From: a virus | Length of the DNA stretch: 33,789 bases | IMG/VR virus record: IMGVR_UViG_3300011013_000048 | Location: 1 to 33,789 of that record | Direction: 5' to 3' (one strand) | Part shown: one piece after another, positions 8,253 through 13,605 of the stretch | Layout of the letters: the number at the start of each line of letters is the position of its first letter | Numbering within the stretch: the first letter of the stretch is position 1 | The notes under the pieces: generated by a model | Seen by the model: the letters and a program-made list of their open reading frames with translations, nothing else | The model's database searches: none | What the model was told of the DNA's origin: nothing | Position numbers and translations under genes: made by a program

Positions 8253-8444
8253 AATCCCTCCTTTTAACTAAATCTCTCCCCTTTAACCGTTATTACTGGA
8301 CAAAAGTAAAGAGAAATTTTACCATGGGATTTGGAACATGGAGAAATGTAATAAACTGGAGCCAACCTTTTGGGGAGGGCGGGCGGGCGCGGGCGCTGCC
8401 CTGCGGGGGGGTGCCCCCCTTGGGGGTATGCATATAGGTTGAGG

Positions 8445-8474
8445 CTTGGCAGGGACCCCTCGATCCCTGTCAAG
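8445..8474 (-). terminator. Stem-loop downstream of the 8509-8787 gene
   Basis: The arms CTTGGCAGGGA (8445-8455) and TCCCTGTCAAG (8464-8474) pair over 11 positions with one G-T wobble and an 8-base loop. It lies about 35 bases past the stop of the upstream gene, so it could terminate or stabilise that transcript. No T-tract follows it, so it is not a textbook intrinsic terminator. Confidence 0.4.
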
Positions 8475-8484
8475 CTATAGTTGT

Positions 8485-8501
8485 TATAGGCTTTGCCTAT
8501 A
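8485..8501. repeat. TATAGGC palindrome, copy A
   Basis: This is a perfect 7-bp inverted repeat, TATAGGC / GCCTATA, with a TTT loop. It is the same element as copies B and C, 0.8 kb away. It lies 8 bases past the 3' end of the 92-residue gene, so it may also act as an mRNA 3' hairpin. Confidence 0.6.
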
Positions 8502-8508
8502 GGGTAGC

Positions 8509-8787
8509 CTAGTAGGAACAGTAGCCAGGTAGTTCTAGCATGGCGTCTTCAGGTATGTGTGGTAGGTTAGCCGCCTTGCACCAATTGGCATAGGCTTCGA
8601 CGGGTATGCCATCAACCCAGCCTTTAACCTTGTACCATTTGCGAAAGGCCCTTGCTATGGCTAGGTACTCCCAATGGGTAAGGCTACGGGTAGGCTGATG
8701 TATTGCGTCGGGTAGTGGTAGTAGTTGGGTGCGTGCAGGTAACCGTGGGCCTGCCCAATCCCATGCTTCGCCGGTGTCTGTCATCAT
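8509..8787 (-). CDS. Unknown protein in the GC-rich island
   Basis: This 92-residue protein is rich in tryptophan and proline (EAWDWAGPRLPAR, HWEYLAIARAFRKWYKVKGW). The middle part looks helical. An AAGGGG site precedes the two adjacent ATG codons; either Met1 or Met2 may be used. I do not recognise a family. Codons here favour GCC, GTA, CTA and AAG, unlike the late genes to the left. The gene sits between hairpin repeats, which suggests it arrived as part of a small island. Confidence 0.55.
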   Translation of the reverse strand: MMTDTGEAWDWAGPRLPARTQLLPLPDAIHQPTRSLTHWEYLAIARAFRKWYKVKGWVDGIPVEAYANWCKAANLPHIPEDAMLELPGYCSY

Positions 8788-8844
8788 GGTGTGTTACCCC
8801 TTATAAGTAACGGGGGGCAACGTGCCCCCCGCCAAGCCGCTAGG

Positions 8845-9201
8845 CTATTTGTTAGCTACTACCTTTAGGTAGCTTGTGCCGTATGTGCTAGCGCTAGGGC
8901 TAAAGCCGCCATATACCGCTGCTAGTACGTCGTCGTATGTGTTGCCGCCTAGCTTGCCTTCCTCAATGGCCTTGCGTAAGGCAGGGAATGTAATAGGCTT
9001 GGTAAGCATGGCCATGATAGTGGCACGCTTGCCGGTACGCTTGCGTAAAAATGGGTGCAAGGCACCTGCCGTGATGTTTTGCGGTGTTAGTACCGCGTTA
9101 GGGTTAAGGGCTAAAAATGCGCTAAGGTGGTCGGCCTGTACCTTGGCAGATGCCTTGGCTAGGTCCTCACCTTGTAGCGGCTTGTATACTACTTGGGCCA
9201 T
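8845..9201 (-). CDS. Small protein, paralog of the 10107-10454 gene
   Basis: This 118-residue protein aligns by eye over about 90 residues with the product of 10107-10454. Both share an F-L/I-x-x-NP-x-A core, L-x-P-F/Y-L-K/R around an invariant GKR, a later LGG, and GG-x-x-PS-x-x-x-YGTS near the C-terminus. The family is unknown to me. The conserved basic GKR and glycine-rich end could contact nucleic acid. An AAAGGGGGG ribosome site lies 4-5 bases upstream. The two paralogs sit on either side of the iteron clusters, so a role in binding or using that region is a fair guess. Confidence 0.65.
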   Translation of the reverse strand: MAQVVYKPLQGEDLAKASAKVQADHLSAFLALNPNAVLTPQNITAGALHPFLRKRTGKRATIMAMLTKPITFPALRKAIEEGKLGGNTYDDVLAAVYGGFSPSASTYGTSYLKVVANK

Positions 9202-9278
9202 TTGGCCCCCCTTTCGGCTAGTTGCTACCCGTCATCAGGTAGTAGGCTTATACTAGGGTAAATGGGTGTATATATATA

Positions 9279-9305
9279 CCTATACTGGTAATAGGCTACG
9301 CCTAT
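9279..9305. repeat. TATAGGC palindrome module, copy B
   Basis: The stem ATAGGC / GCCTAT (9291-9305) has a TAC loop in place of TTT. It is preceded by the 9-mer ACCTATACT, which also precedes copy C at nearly the same spacing. The shared arms with a changed loop suggest the stem is what selection keeps. Confidence 0.55.
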
Positions 9306-9336
9306 AAGGGGCTTGCATATATGGGCTAGTATGTAT

Positions 9337-9365
9337 ACCTATACTTGCTATAGGCTTTGCCTATA
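9337..9365. repeat. TATAGGC palindrome module, copy C
   Basis: The stem TATAGGC / GCCTATA (9349-9365) has a TTT loop, as in copy A, and ACCTATACT stands just upstream, as in copy B. Copies B and C therefore form a local tandem duplication with a period of about 60 bases in a region without genes. Confidence 0.55.
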
Positions 9366-9454
9366 CCCTGTGGGGCTTGTTATTGCGGGTTGTGGGTTTT
9401 GTGGGCGCGGCGTGGGCGCGGGGCGCGGGTACATTACTGACCCACCATCTACCA

Positions 9455-9514
9455 GATCAAAGCGATCAAAGCGACGACCACTAAGCGACGACCACTAAGC
9501 GACGACCACTAAGC
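9455..9514. repeat. Iteron cluster 1
   Basis: Two tandem copies of the 9-mer GATCAAAGC (9455-9472) are followed directly by three perfect tandem copies of the 14-mer GACGACCACTAAGC (9473-9514). The same GATCAAAGC and GAC units recur in cluster 2 about 540 bases away. Tandem sites of this kind are typical of binding arrays for replication initiators, partition proteins or small terminases. There are no spacers, so this is not a CRISPR array. Confidence 0.8.
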
Positions 9515-9526
9515 GACAGGATAAAA

Positions 9527-9559
9527 GGGCGGAAGCGACTTAGACGACGGCTTCCGCCC
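9527..9559 (-). terminator. Intrinsic terminator 2 after the 9620-9838 gene
   Basis: A perfect 10-bp stem, GGGCGGAAGC (9527-9536) with GCTTCCGCCC (9550-9559), has a 13-base loop and on the minus strand is followed by TTTTATCC. It is the second of two hairpins in a row after this gene, which suggests a strong need to stop transcription before the iterons. Confidence 0.7.
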
Positions 9560-9577
9560 ACGGGGTAAAAGGTAACA

Positions 9578-9610
9578 GTTAGCCGCCCCCAGTTTTAAGA
9601 GGCGGCTAAC
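9578..9610 (-). terminator. Intrinsic terminator 1 after the 9620-9838 gene
   Basis: A perfect 10-bp stem, GTTAGCCGCC (9578-9587) with GGCGGCTAAC (9601-9610), lies 10 bases past the gene's stop codon. On the minus strand it is followed by TGTTACCTTTT, a loose T-tract. Confidence 0.65.
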
Positions 9611-9619
9611 CTTGTCTAG

Positions 9620-9838
9620 TTACTCAGTACGCCACACCCCTATGGTACCGTCTGGTAAACCGCGGGTTGCTGCTCTCTTCTGGCGGTGATGTAAAAAGAC
9701 AACTAGCCCGTTAGCCTCTTTACGCGTGGTAAATATAACACAGTCACCCACCTCCATTTGGTCACATTCACTATACCTACTTGTTTTTTTACCTGTGGCT
9801 GTCCGAACTGGCATAGCCTTATCTTTAATGATCTCCAT
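9620..9838 (-). CDS. Small MEVGD-motif phage protein
   Basis: This 72-residue protein contains MEVGDCVIF in its middle and GVWRTE at the end. The same two motifs (MEVGESFF and RVWRV) appear in the 102-residue product of 17205-17513, so the two are related. I recall many short phage proteins with a YPF-x(n)-MEVGDSF core and a C-terminal RVWR, with no known role. Here the N-terminal part is shorter and basic. An AAGGGG site precedes the ATG. The gene has its own promoter (9878-9906) and two terminators, so it is a separate transcription unit between the iteron clusters. Confidence 0.7.
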   Translation of the reverse strand: MEIIKDKAMPVRTATGKKTSRYSECDQMEVGDCVIFTTRKEANGLVVFLHHRQKRAATRGLPDGTIGVWRTE

Positions 9839-9877
9839 AGCTTTTACCCCTTATAATCATTAGTTAGTACTATTTAA

Positions 9878-9906
9878 AGTATAGCCGCCCCCACTAACAA
9901 CAGTAC
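9878..9906 (-). promoter_or_regulatory. Promoter for the 9620-9838 gene
   Basis: On the minus strand a TATACT -10 box (9878-9883) lies 17 bases from GTACTG (9901-9906). The GTACT-N17 arrangement recurs upstream of two other genes (12815-12843 and 13606-13634). The stretch GTGGGGGCGG just before the -10 box is shared with the promoter at 12494. Confidence 0.55.
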
Positions 9907-9970
9907 CGTTATTTACTGTTATTAATCACATTGCGGTCAGATCTATTAGATCATAGAGTAAGGTGAGGTT

Positions 9971-9993
9971 GGGTGGGGTATAGTAGGGTGGGG
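9971..9993 (+). other. G-quadruplex motif beside iteron cluster 2
   Basis: Four plus-strand G-runs, GGG, GGGG, GGG and GGGG, are separated by loops of 1 (T), 7 (TATAGTA) and 1 (T) bases, which meets the usual G4 rule. It ends 5 bases before the first GATC iteron of cluster 2. Confidence 0.5.
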
Positions 9994-9997
9994 TCCA

Positions 9998-10053
9998 GAT
10001 CTAAGCGATCAAAGCGATCAAACGACGACGACGACGACGATCAAACGACGACA
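9998..10053. repeat. Iteron cluster 2
   Basis: GATCTAAGC (9998-10006), GATCAAAGC (10007-10015) and GATCAAAC (10016-10023) stand in tandem. A run of GAC triplets follows, then another GATCAAAC (10039-10046) and more GAC triplets. These are the same units as in cluster 1 with the 14-mer collapsed to GAC. Each 9-mer contains a GATC, so the cluster could be methylated if the host has Dam. Two more GATC sites lie just upstream (9940 and 9949). Confidence 0.75.
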
Positions 10054-10059
10054 AAGAAA

Positions 10060-10081
10060 TGGCCCCACCGAAGCAGGGCCA
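10060..10081 (-). terminator. Intrinsic terminator after the 10107-10454 gene
   Basis: TGGCCC (10060-10065) pairs with GGGCCA (10076-10081) around a 10-base loop. On the minus strand TTTCTTT follows, which fits an intrinsic terminator before the iterons. Confidence 0.6.
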
Positions 10082-10106
10082 AGTCTCGCGTCCAAAAGGG
10101 GAGGAC

Positions 10107-10454
10107 TTAGGACGCGGCACTCAAAGTGATGAATGACGTACCGTAGGATTTAGACGAAGGGCCATAACCACCCGCCAACCCAGCCGCAATATCACGGTGG
10201 CCACCGCCAAGAGGCTTGGCAGCAGTCAACAGCTTACGAGCATCAATCGACTTACTCATCAGCACGTTAATATCGTGGCGCTTACCCGACTGGCGTTTGA
10301 GGTAGGGAGGAAGCCCACCGTCCTTACCGACTGGGCGTACCGCCGCGCCAGGATTGGCACTAATAAAGGTCTTGACCGCGTGGTCCTGAGCTGCATTAGT
10401 CATAACCAAAAATTCCTCAGTGACCTCGAAAGTTACGTTTGATTTGGTAGCCAT
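10107..10454 (-). CDS. Small protein, paralog of the 8845-9201 gene
   Basis: This 115-residue protein shares with the 118-residue product of 8845-9201 the NP-x-A core, a LPPYLKRQSGKR segment (the other has LHPFLRKRTGKR), LGG and a GGYGPSSKSYGTS end (the other has GGFSPSASTYGTS). Identity by eye is modest, perhaps a third, so the duplication is old or the two came from different sources. The N-terminal 30 residues do not match. A GAAAGGAGAAAG site lies upstream and a good promoter (TTTACT-N17-TATAGT) drives it. I do not recognise the family and infer no catalytic role. Confidence 0.7.
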   Translation of the reverse strand: MATKSNVTFEVTEEFLVMTNAAQDHAVKTFISANPGAAVRPVGKDGGLPPYLKRQSGKRHDINVLMSKSIDARKLLTAAKPLGGGHRDIAAGLAGGYGPSSKSYGTSFITLSAAS

Positions 10455-10495
10455 TTTCTTTCTCCTTTCTGGCTGTACCGTTTAACTATGAAAGA

Positions 10496-10524
10496 ACTAT
10501 AACCCGCCACTAGTTCAGAGTAAA
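10496..10524 (-). promoter_or_regulatory. Promoter for the 10107-10454 gene
   Basis: A minus-strand -35 box TTTACT (10519-10524) and -10 box TATAGT (10496-10501) are separated by exactly 17 bases. This is one of the best sigma70-like matches in the window and lies about 45 bases from the start codon. Confidence 0.65.
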
Positions 10525-10552
10525 GCGTTTATTTATGGTCAGACAAATAAGA

Positions 10553-10951
10553 TTATCGGCATGATACCGCAATCCGATTTAACAGACTGTCCCAGTCGTA
10601 TGGTGCTTCGATCTTGGCCATCGGCTCGATCTCGAGGATGGAAGAAGTCGCAAGCTCTTTGGCCTGTAGTCCAGAAAACAAATAGAGTGGACCCCCCCTC
10701 CCCTCTTTTGTTAGAACGAAAGCATTACCCCCAGCACGACAACGACTGAGAAGCCACGATATTTGATGAGGCGACAGAGCGACCTTATTATGTTTCGCTA
10801 CTTTGAGTTCAATCCAGAATTCACCAAAACTAGCACACCCATTTACATCTGGAACTCCAGGAGACGACCATGATTCAATACGAGTCCAGTGTACATCCGT
10901 AACATTCTCGCGTAATAATTTCCAGAGTTTTGATTCAGGCTTCGGTGACAT
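10553..10951 (-). CDS. PD-(D/E)XK nuclease, VRR-NUC-like
   Basis: I start at ATG 10951 (MSPKPESKLWKLL), since the longer frame to 11005 would overlap the small terminase by 71 bases. The 132-residue product shows an early Glu in ESKLWKLLRE, then GVPDV and WIELKVAK, which together form the E...PD...ExK active site of the restriction-endonuclease fold. Such small phage enzymes cut branched or replicating DNA, as Holliday-junction resolvases do, or act at packaging. It lies directly behind the small terminase in the same transcript, so debranching DNA before packaging is a natural role. The exact substrate cannot be told. Confidence 0.75.
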   Translation of the reverse strand: MSPKPESKLWKLLRENVTDVHWTRIESWSSPGVPDVNGCASFGEFWIELKVAKHNKVALSPHQISWLLSRCRAGGNAFVLTKEGRGGPLYLFSGLQAKELATSSILEIEPMAKIEAPYDWDSLLNRIAVSCR

Positions 10952-11444
10952 CTTTGAAGTCAGCTTCAACGACTGTAGCCAAGGCCCCACCTGATTCACG
11001 ATCAAGATCTTGGAGTCGCCTGATTAGATCATCCTTAGACATGGCATTAATATGAGCATGAAGAACTTCCTTGCGATCAACATATAAACCCCCCACCTGT
11101 CCGCGATGTTTTTCAGCAGATATCGCCGCACTGAACTGGTTATTCGCAGCAGCTTGATCACGAAGACTAGCTAGGTCATGAATGTGATTCTCGTAGGTGA
11201 CTTCATATTTCTTTGCCATTTCTTGACGAAGTTCATGAATGTAATTCGCGACGTGAGGGAATTTCCCTATATCAAGAAGTTCTGACGCCCGAACATTAGC
11301 CGACCCTTTAGCATATCCTGCACGTCGAGCGGCTTCAGTGTTGGAACACCGACCCATGACTATTTCTTCTGCGAACTTTTTCTGGCGAGGAGTGAGTGGT
11401 TTCACAAGAACTGGGTTTACAGTTTCAGTCTTTCTACGTGGCAT
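10935..11444 (-). CDS. terS: Terminase small subunit (TerS)
   Basis: In this 169-residue protein, residues 16-72 match the Terminase_2 family: LTPRQKKFAEEIVMG, then CSNTEAARRAGYAKGSANVRASELL and VANYIHELRQE. This is the DNA-binding head that recognises the packaging start site and loads TerL. A helical middle (YENHIHDLASLRDQAAANNQFSAAISAEKHRGQVGGLYVDR) follows, typical of the oligomerisation part. A GGGAGGAGGTG ribosome site precedes the ATG. It lies just beside the iteron region, so those repeats may be its binding sites. TerL is 3.7 kb further along. Confidence 0.88.
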   Translation of the reverse strand: MPRRKTETVNPVLVKPLTPRQKKFAEEIVMGRCSNTEAARRAGYAKGSANVRASELLDIGKFPHVANYIHELRQEMAKKYEVTYENHIHDLASLRDQAAANNQFSAAISAEKHRGQVGGLYVDRKEVLHAHINAMSKDDLIRRLQDLDRESGGALATVVEADFKDVTEA

Positions 11445-11503
11445 AGTTCACCTCCTCCCTATAATATAGCTCGAGATCAAGTACATTAGTAGTGATTTGA
11501 AGT

Positions 11504-11578
11504 TCATATTCTGTTGAATACACCCATGTTTTATATTGATACTGAACTGCCAATAAGAACCAATACCACCTACCAATA
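11504..11578 (-). promoter_or_regulatory. Shared control element, copy 1 (terS)
   Basis: On the minus strand, TATTGGTAG and TATTGGTTC (11557-11578, 4 bases apart) are followed after about 38 bases by TTCAACAGAATATGA (11504-11518). The last lies 35 bases from a TATATT box (11463-11468). The helicase copy has the same 15-mer and boxes, with 36 bases to its AT box. The conserved distance suggests an activator site or phage-specific promoter. Confidence 0.6.
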
Positions 11579-11641
11579 TATCCCAAAGCTCATTGGTTCA
11601 AGGACCTAGCCCTCTTGATATTGGCTTATTGGTAAAACCTC

Positions 11642-11660
11642 CCTCAAAATTTTTTAGAGG
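11642..11660 (-). terminator. Possible terminator after the 11703-12032 gene
   Basis: On the minus strand, CCTC with AAAA pairs with TTTT and GAGG around a tiny loop with one bulge, and TTTTACC follows soon after. The stem is AT-rich and weak, but the position at the end of a gene fits. Confidence 0.4.
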
Positions 11661-11702
11661 ACCCTCCTTCTCGAGTTCTATATATAGGACACCAATAATA
11701 GG

Positions 11703-12032
11703 CTACTGGAGTTTACTAATGACATCAAAGATGCCCAGCCCTTTAGCATAGACACCCTCTTTCTTGGCCCACCAAACAATAGTTTTGTTGACCTTACCTT
11801 TTGGCAGTTGAAACCAAGGGAAGGCCACATTAACATAGCTACCATCTTTGAGCTGACCGTGACAGTAAGACGTATCCCACCAAGGCAACCCTGGATCGGA
11901 CAGTAGGCGTAGGCGCACAATTTTGGCCAGCCGTTTATCGGTCCAATCGACGGTTTCTTTTGCTGTATTGGTTACCACTTCGTGATAATTTTTGTAAGAG
12001 CCGTATAGCTCTTCGAGATTATTAGTCTCCAT
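11703..12032 (-). CDS. Unknown phage protein
   Basis: This 109-residue protein has an acidic, helical N-terminal third and a tryptophan-rich, more beta-like rest (LPWWDTSYCHGQLKDGSYVNVAFPWFQLPKG, TIVWWAKKEGVYAKGLG). No known motif is visible. The start is 1 base past the stop of the MGYTHYW gene, so the two are co-translated. It ends the first accessory transcription unit before the terS control region. Confidence 0.55.
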   Translation of the reverse strand: METNNLEELYGSYKNYHEVVTNTAKETVDWTDKRLAKIVRLRLLSDPGLPWWDTSYCHGQLKDGSYVNVAFPWFQLPKGKVNKTIVWWAKKEGVYAKGLGIFDVISKLQ

Positions 12033-12033
12033 T

Positions 12034-12459
12034 TTATTTACTCCAAAACCCTATTTCGTCATTGGCCAGACGGGCCGCTTGCTCGGCTTGGTATTCGCTG
12101 TCCCAGTGAGGAAAGTCCCCGTCGCTTGATACAGTAATAAGGTCACCAAAGTGCTTTTCAGCAAGAACCAGCGCTTTGACAACAAACGCGTCGTAGGGCA
12201 GTTGGCGGGTTTTGCAACACGCAAACCATTTACCATCCTCATCCGGTTTTTCTTCTTCGTAGAATGGTGAAAAGCTACGATCAATGCAAAAGGTTTCGCA
12301 TGGCGGGGAACCATTGAAGTAAACTTGTTCCTCCCCTATAAAGACATCCGCTAAAACTTTACCCTCTTCTTCCATTAGAGGTTTAAGTTCCTCGGTCCAA
12401 TTACGCCACTCCTTTAGCGGCAGTATAGCTGGCCTACGCCAGTAGTGAGTGTAACCCAT
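12034..12459 (-). CDS. MGYTHYW-family protein of unknown function
   Basis: The 141-residue product opens with MGYTHYWRRP, the signature of an uncharacterised family I recall from many phages and bacteria. Other recurring parts are also present: FNGSPPCETF, then CCKTRQLPYDAFVVKALVLAEKHFGD, and DGDFPHWDSEY. The conserved Cys, His and Trp hint at a small enzyme or metal site, but none has been assigned. A promoter-like TATACT sits upstream at 12494. Confidence 0.75.
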   Translation of the reverse strand: MGYTHYWRRPAILPLKEWRNWTEELKPLMEEEGKVLADVFIGEEQVYFNGSPPCETFCIDRSFSPFYEEEKPDEDGKWFACCKTRQLPYDAFVVKALVLAEKHFGDLITVSSDGDFPHWDSEYQAEQAARLANDEIGFWSK

Positions 12460-12493
12460 TTTACTTACCTCGTTGTTAGTTAACCGTTAATAA

Positions 12494-12499
12494 AGTATA
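12494..12499 (-). promoter_or_regulatory. Promoter -10 box for the MGYTHYW gene
   Basis: The minus-strand TATACT follows TTAGTGGGGGCGG, the same block as before the promoter at 9878. No good -35 box is seen. The block is also the 3' arm of the hairpin at 12499-12525, so promoter and terminator are fused here. Confidence 0.45.
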
Positions 12500-12525
12500 A
12501 CCGCCCCCACTAATAGGAGGCGGTT
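12499..12525 (-). terminator. Stem-loop after the 12538-12774 gene
   Basis: AACCGCC (12499-12505) pairs with GGCGGTT (12519-12525) around a 13-base loop, 12 bases past the stop codon. On the minus strand ATACTTTATT follows. Since the -10 box of the next gene begins at the foot of the stem, termination and re-initiation may be linked. Confidence 0.5.
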
Positions 12526-12537
12526 ACCTTTATCTAA

Positions 12538-12774
12538 TTACTCGTCATTTTGACAAACCACGTACCAGTCGCCTGTTTCGCCCATACCCGCGTAAATAGC
12601 ATCGGGTGAGCTAGGGTCAGTAACACTGTCTGCCAACCAATCTGATATTTCTGATGGGCTGAGGCCCAGGTCTTTAACCCACGCCGCGTCTGGTATGGGT
12701 GAGTAGCCCTCATCTTCTGGGCTGAGAACCACGTTAATAACATGGCCTTTTAATAATTTATTTGCATCTTGCAT
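12538..12774 (-). CDS. Small acidic protein of unknown function
   Basis: This 78-residue, strongly acidic product (AWVKDLGLSPSEISDWLADSVTDPSSPDAIYAGMG) has no basic clusters after the first 12 residues. No family is recognised. A very acidic, compact phage protein could mimic DNA, but that is only a thought. It has an AAGGGG ribosome site, its own promoter (12815-12843) and a hairpin after it. Confidence 0.55.
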   Translation of the reverse strand: MQDANKLLKGHVINVVLSPEDEGYSPIPDAAWVKDLGLSPSEISDWLADSVTDPSSPDAIYAGMGETGDWYVVCQNDE

Positions 12775-12814
12775 AACATTTACCCCTTATTTATGTTAAA
12801 TTAGTAGTATTTAA

Positions 12815-12843
12815 AGTATAGGGCTTCAGAGTAACAAGAGTAC
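12815..12843 (-). promoter_or_regulatory. Promoter for the 12538-12774 gene
   Basis: A minus-strand TATACT (12815-12820) lies 17 bases from GTACTC (12838-12843). The AACGGTACTCTT context is the same as at 13629, and the -35 box differs by one base from 9901. Confidence 0.55.
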
Positions 12844-12850
12844 CGTTACT

Positions 12851-13165
12851 TTATCCAGTGTACACTTCCCAGTATTCATCATCGGTTTCGGTCTTAGGAT
12901 GGTGTTTAACGTACGGTTCGAATTCAAAACCATAGGAGGAGCCAATTTTACCCATCAAAAGGTCTCGCATGGCGTGGCACTCCGCGGCAAGTTCACTCGT
13001 GTACCCATATCGGCAAAGGTTGAAGCCGATGTAAGCGCCATTATTGAAGAAGGTTTTATCGAGATGCTCATCTAGACCTTCAGGGAATTTTTTCTGGATG
13101 AACTGCTCAATGTCCTCCAACTTTTCGATGATGGGCTTGCCATCTTTATATTTTAATTCAGCCAT
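12851..13165 (-). CDS. Unknown phage protein
   Basis: I start at ATG 13165 (MAELKYKDGKPII), which overlaps the upstream stop by 8 bases (ATGGCTGA); the frame is open upstream to 13198. The 104-residue product has a helical middle (IEKLEDIEQFIQKKFPEGLDEHLDKTF) and an aromatic end. Nothing known matches by eye. Confidence 0.55.
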   Translation of the reverse strand: MAELKYKDGKPIIEKLEDIEQFIQKKFPEGLDEHLDKTFFNNGAYIGFNLCRYGYTSELAAECHAMRDLLMGKIGSSYGFEFEPYVKHHPKTETDDEYWEVYTG

Positions 13166-13571
13166 ATTGACCTGCCCCTCCACATCTGTGAGGTTCATCT
13201 CCTCCTTGAATTTGACTGCCAGAAAACCCCTCTTGACGGCAAATAAGAAGGGCTGTATCGTCGGGCACTAACCCTTTCTCTTCAGCGAGCCGTACTGCCT
13301 CATCTTGAAGAAAACAGGCCCAATTATCCCAAGGAGAATCCGCGACATTACTAACCGTAAATGTTCTTTTAGTTATACCTGTTATTTCAAGCGCGGAATT
13401 ATAATTATAATCAGAATAAATATCATCCTCCGTGCAATACATTCCAAGAACTATCCATTCCGCACCCTCATGAGTATTAGCAACCAGTACCCAATGAGTC
13501 ACAGCCCCTGAGTCGTCTGTTCCATAAACCCCGTTTTTGACTTCCCAGGTACGCCAGCTTGTATCAGCCAT
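13158..13571 (-). CDS. Unknown phage protein
   Basis: I start at ATG 13571 (MADTSWRTWEV), not the upstream GTG at 13583, because of the GAAGTGGG-type site before it. The 137-residue product opens with a beta-like half (THWVLVANTHEGAEWIVLGMYCTEDDIYSDYNYNS) and ends with a glycine-rich tail. No motif is recognised. Its leader has the sequence TAACGGTTAACTAAC shared with the MGYTHYW gene leader. Confidence 0.55.
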   Translation of the reverse strand: MADTSWRTWEVKNGVYGTDDSGAVTHWVLVANTHEGAEWIVLGMYCTEDDIYSDYNYNSALEITGITKRTFTVSNVADSPWDNWACFLQDEAVRLAEEKGLVPDDTALLICRQEGFSGSQIQGGDEPHRCGGAGQYG

Positions 13572-13605
13572 TTTATTACCCACTTCGTTAGTTAACCGTT
13601 ACCTA

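Larger units (their letters stand above)
8253..8508. other. Non-coding GC-rich structured spacer
   Basis: There is no convincing gene in these 256 bases. From low to high coordinates they hold the promoter side of the phosphatase gene (AT-rich, to about 8340), a G-rich run at 8372-8393 with G-quadruplex spacing, a GGGGGG/CCCCCC triloop hairpin at 8405-8419, an 11-bp hairpin at 8445-8474, and a palindrome with TATAGGC arms at 8485-8501. The high GC content is unlike the flanking late genes. Confidence 0.6.
9202..9619. other. Non-coding region: palindromes, iterons, terminators
   Basis: There is no gene in 418 bases. From low to high coordinates it holds a duplicated palindrome module (about 9268-9366), a GC-rich run with repeated GGGCGCGG (about 9405-9430), iteron cluster 1 (9455-9514) and two tandem minus-strand terminator hairpins (9527-9559 and 9578-9610). 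A short plus-strand frame crosses it but is made only of repeats and is not taken as a gene. Confidence 0.6.
11445..11702. promoter_or_regulatory. Control region upstream of terS
   Basis: These 258 bases hold no gene. Read on the minus strand towards terS they contain a hairpin after the upstream gene (11642-11660), several ATTGG boxes, the paired boxes at 11557-11578, the 15-mer TTCAACAGAATATGA (11504-11518), and an AT-rich TATATTATAGGG (about 11457-11468) close to the ribosome site. The pair of boxes, the 15-mer and the AT box occur in the same order before the helicase gene at 33475. Confidence 0.6.

Noticed and set aside
8264-8473. Minus-strand 69-codon frame across the GC-rich hairpins
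   Set aside because: It is proline-rich, reads straight through three hairpins and a G-quadruplex motif, and resembles no protein; it is a product of GC-rich repeats.
8440-8480. tRNA-like cloverleaf at the GGCAGGGACCCC hairpin
   Set aside because: Only one arm forms; there is no acceptor stem or anticodon loop of the right size. No tRNA was found anywhere in the window.
9313-9498. Plus-strand 61-codon frame
   Set aside because: It covers palindromes and iterons and ends in repeat-encoded residues (SKRSKRR); it has no ribosome site and all neighbours are on the other strand.
9455-10053. Repeat clusters as a CRISPR array
   Set aside because: The repeats are 9 and 14 bases and directly abut with no spacers; no cas gene is present.
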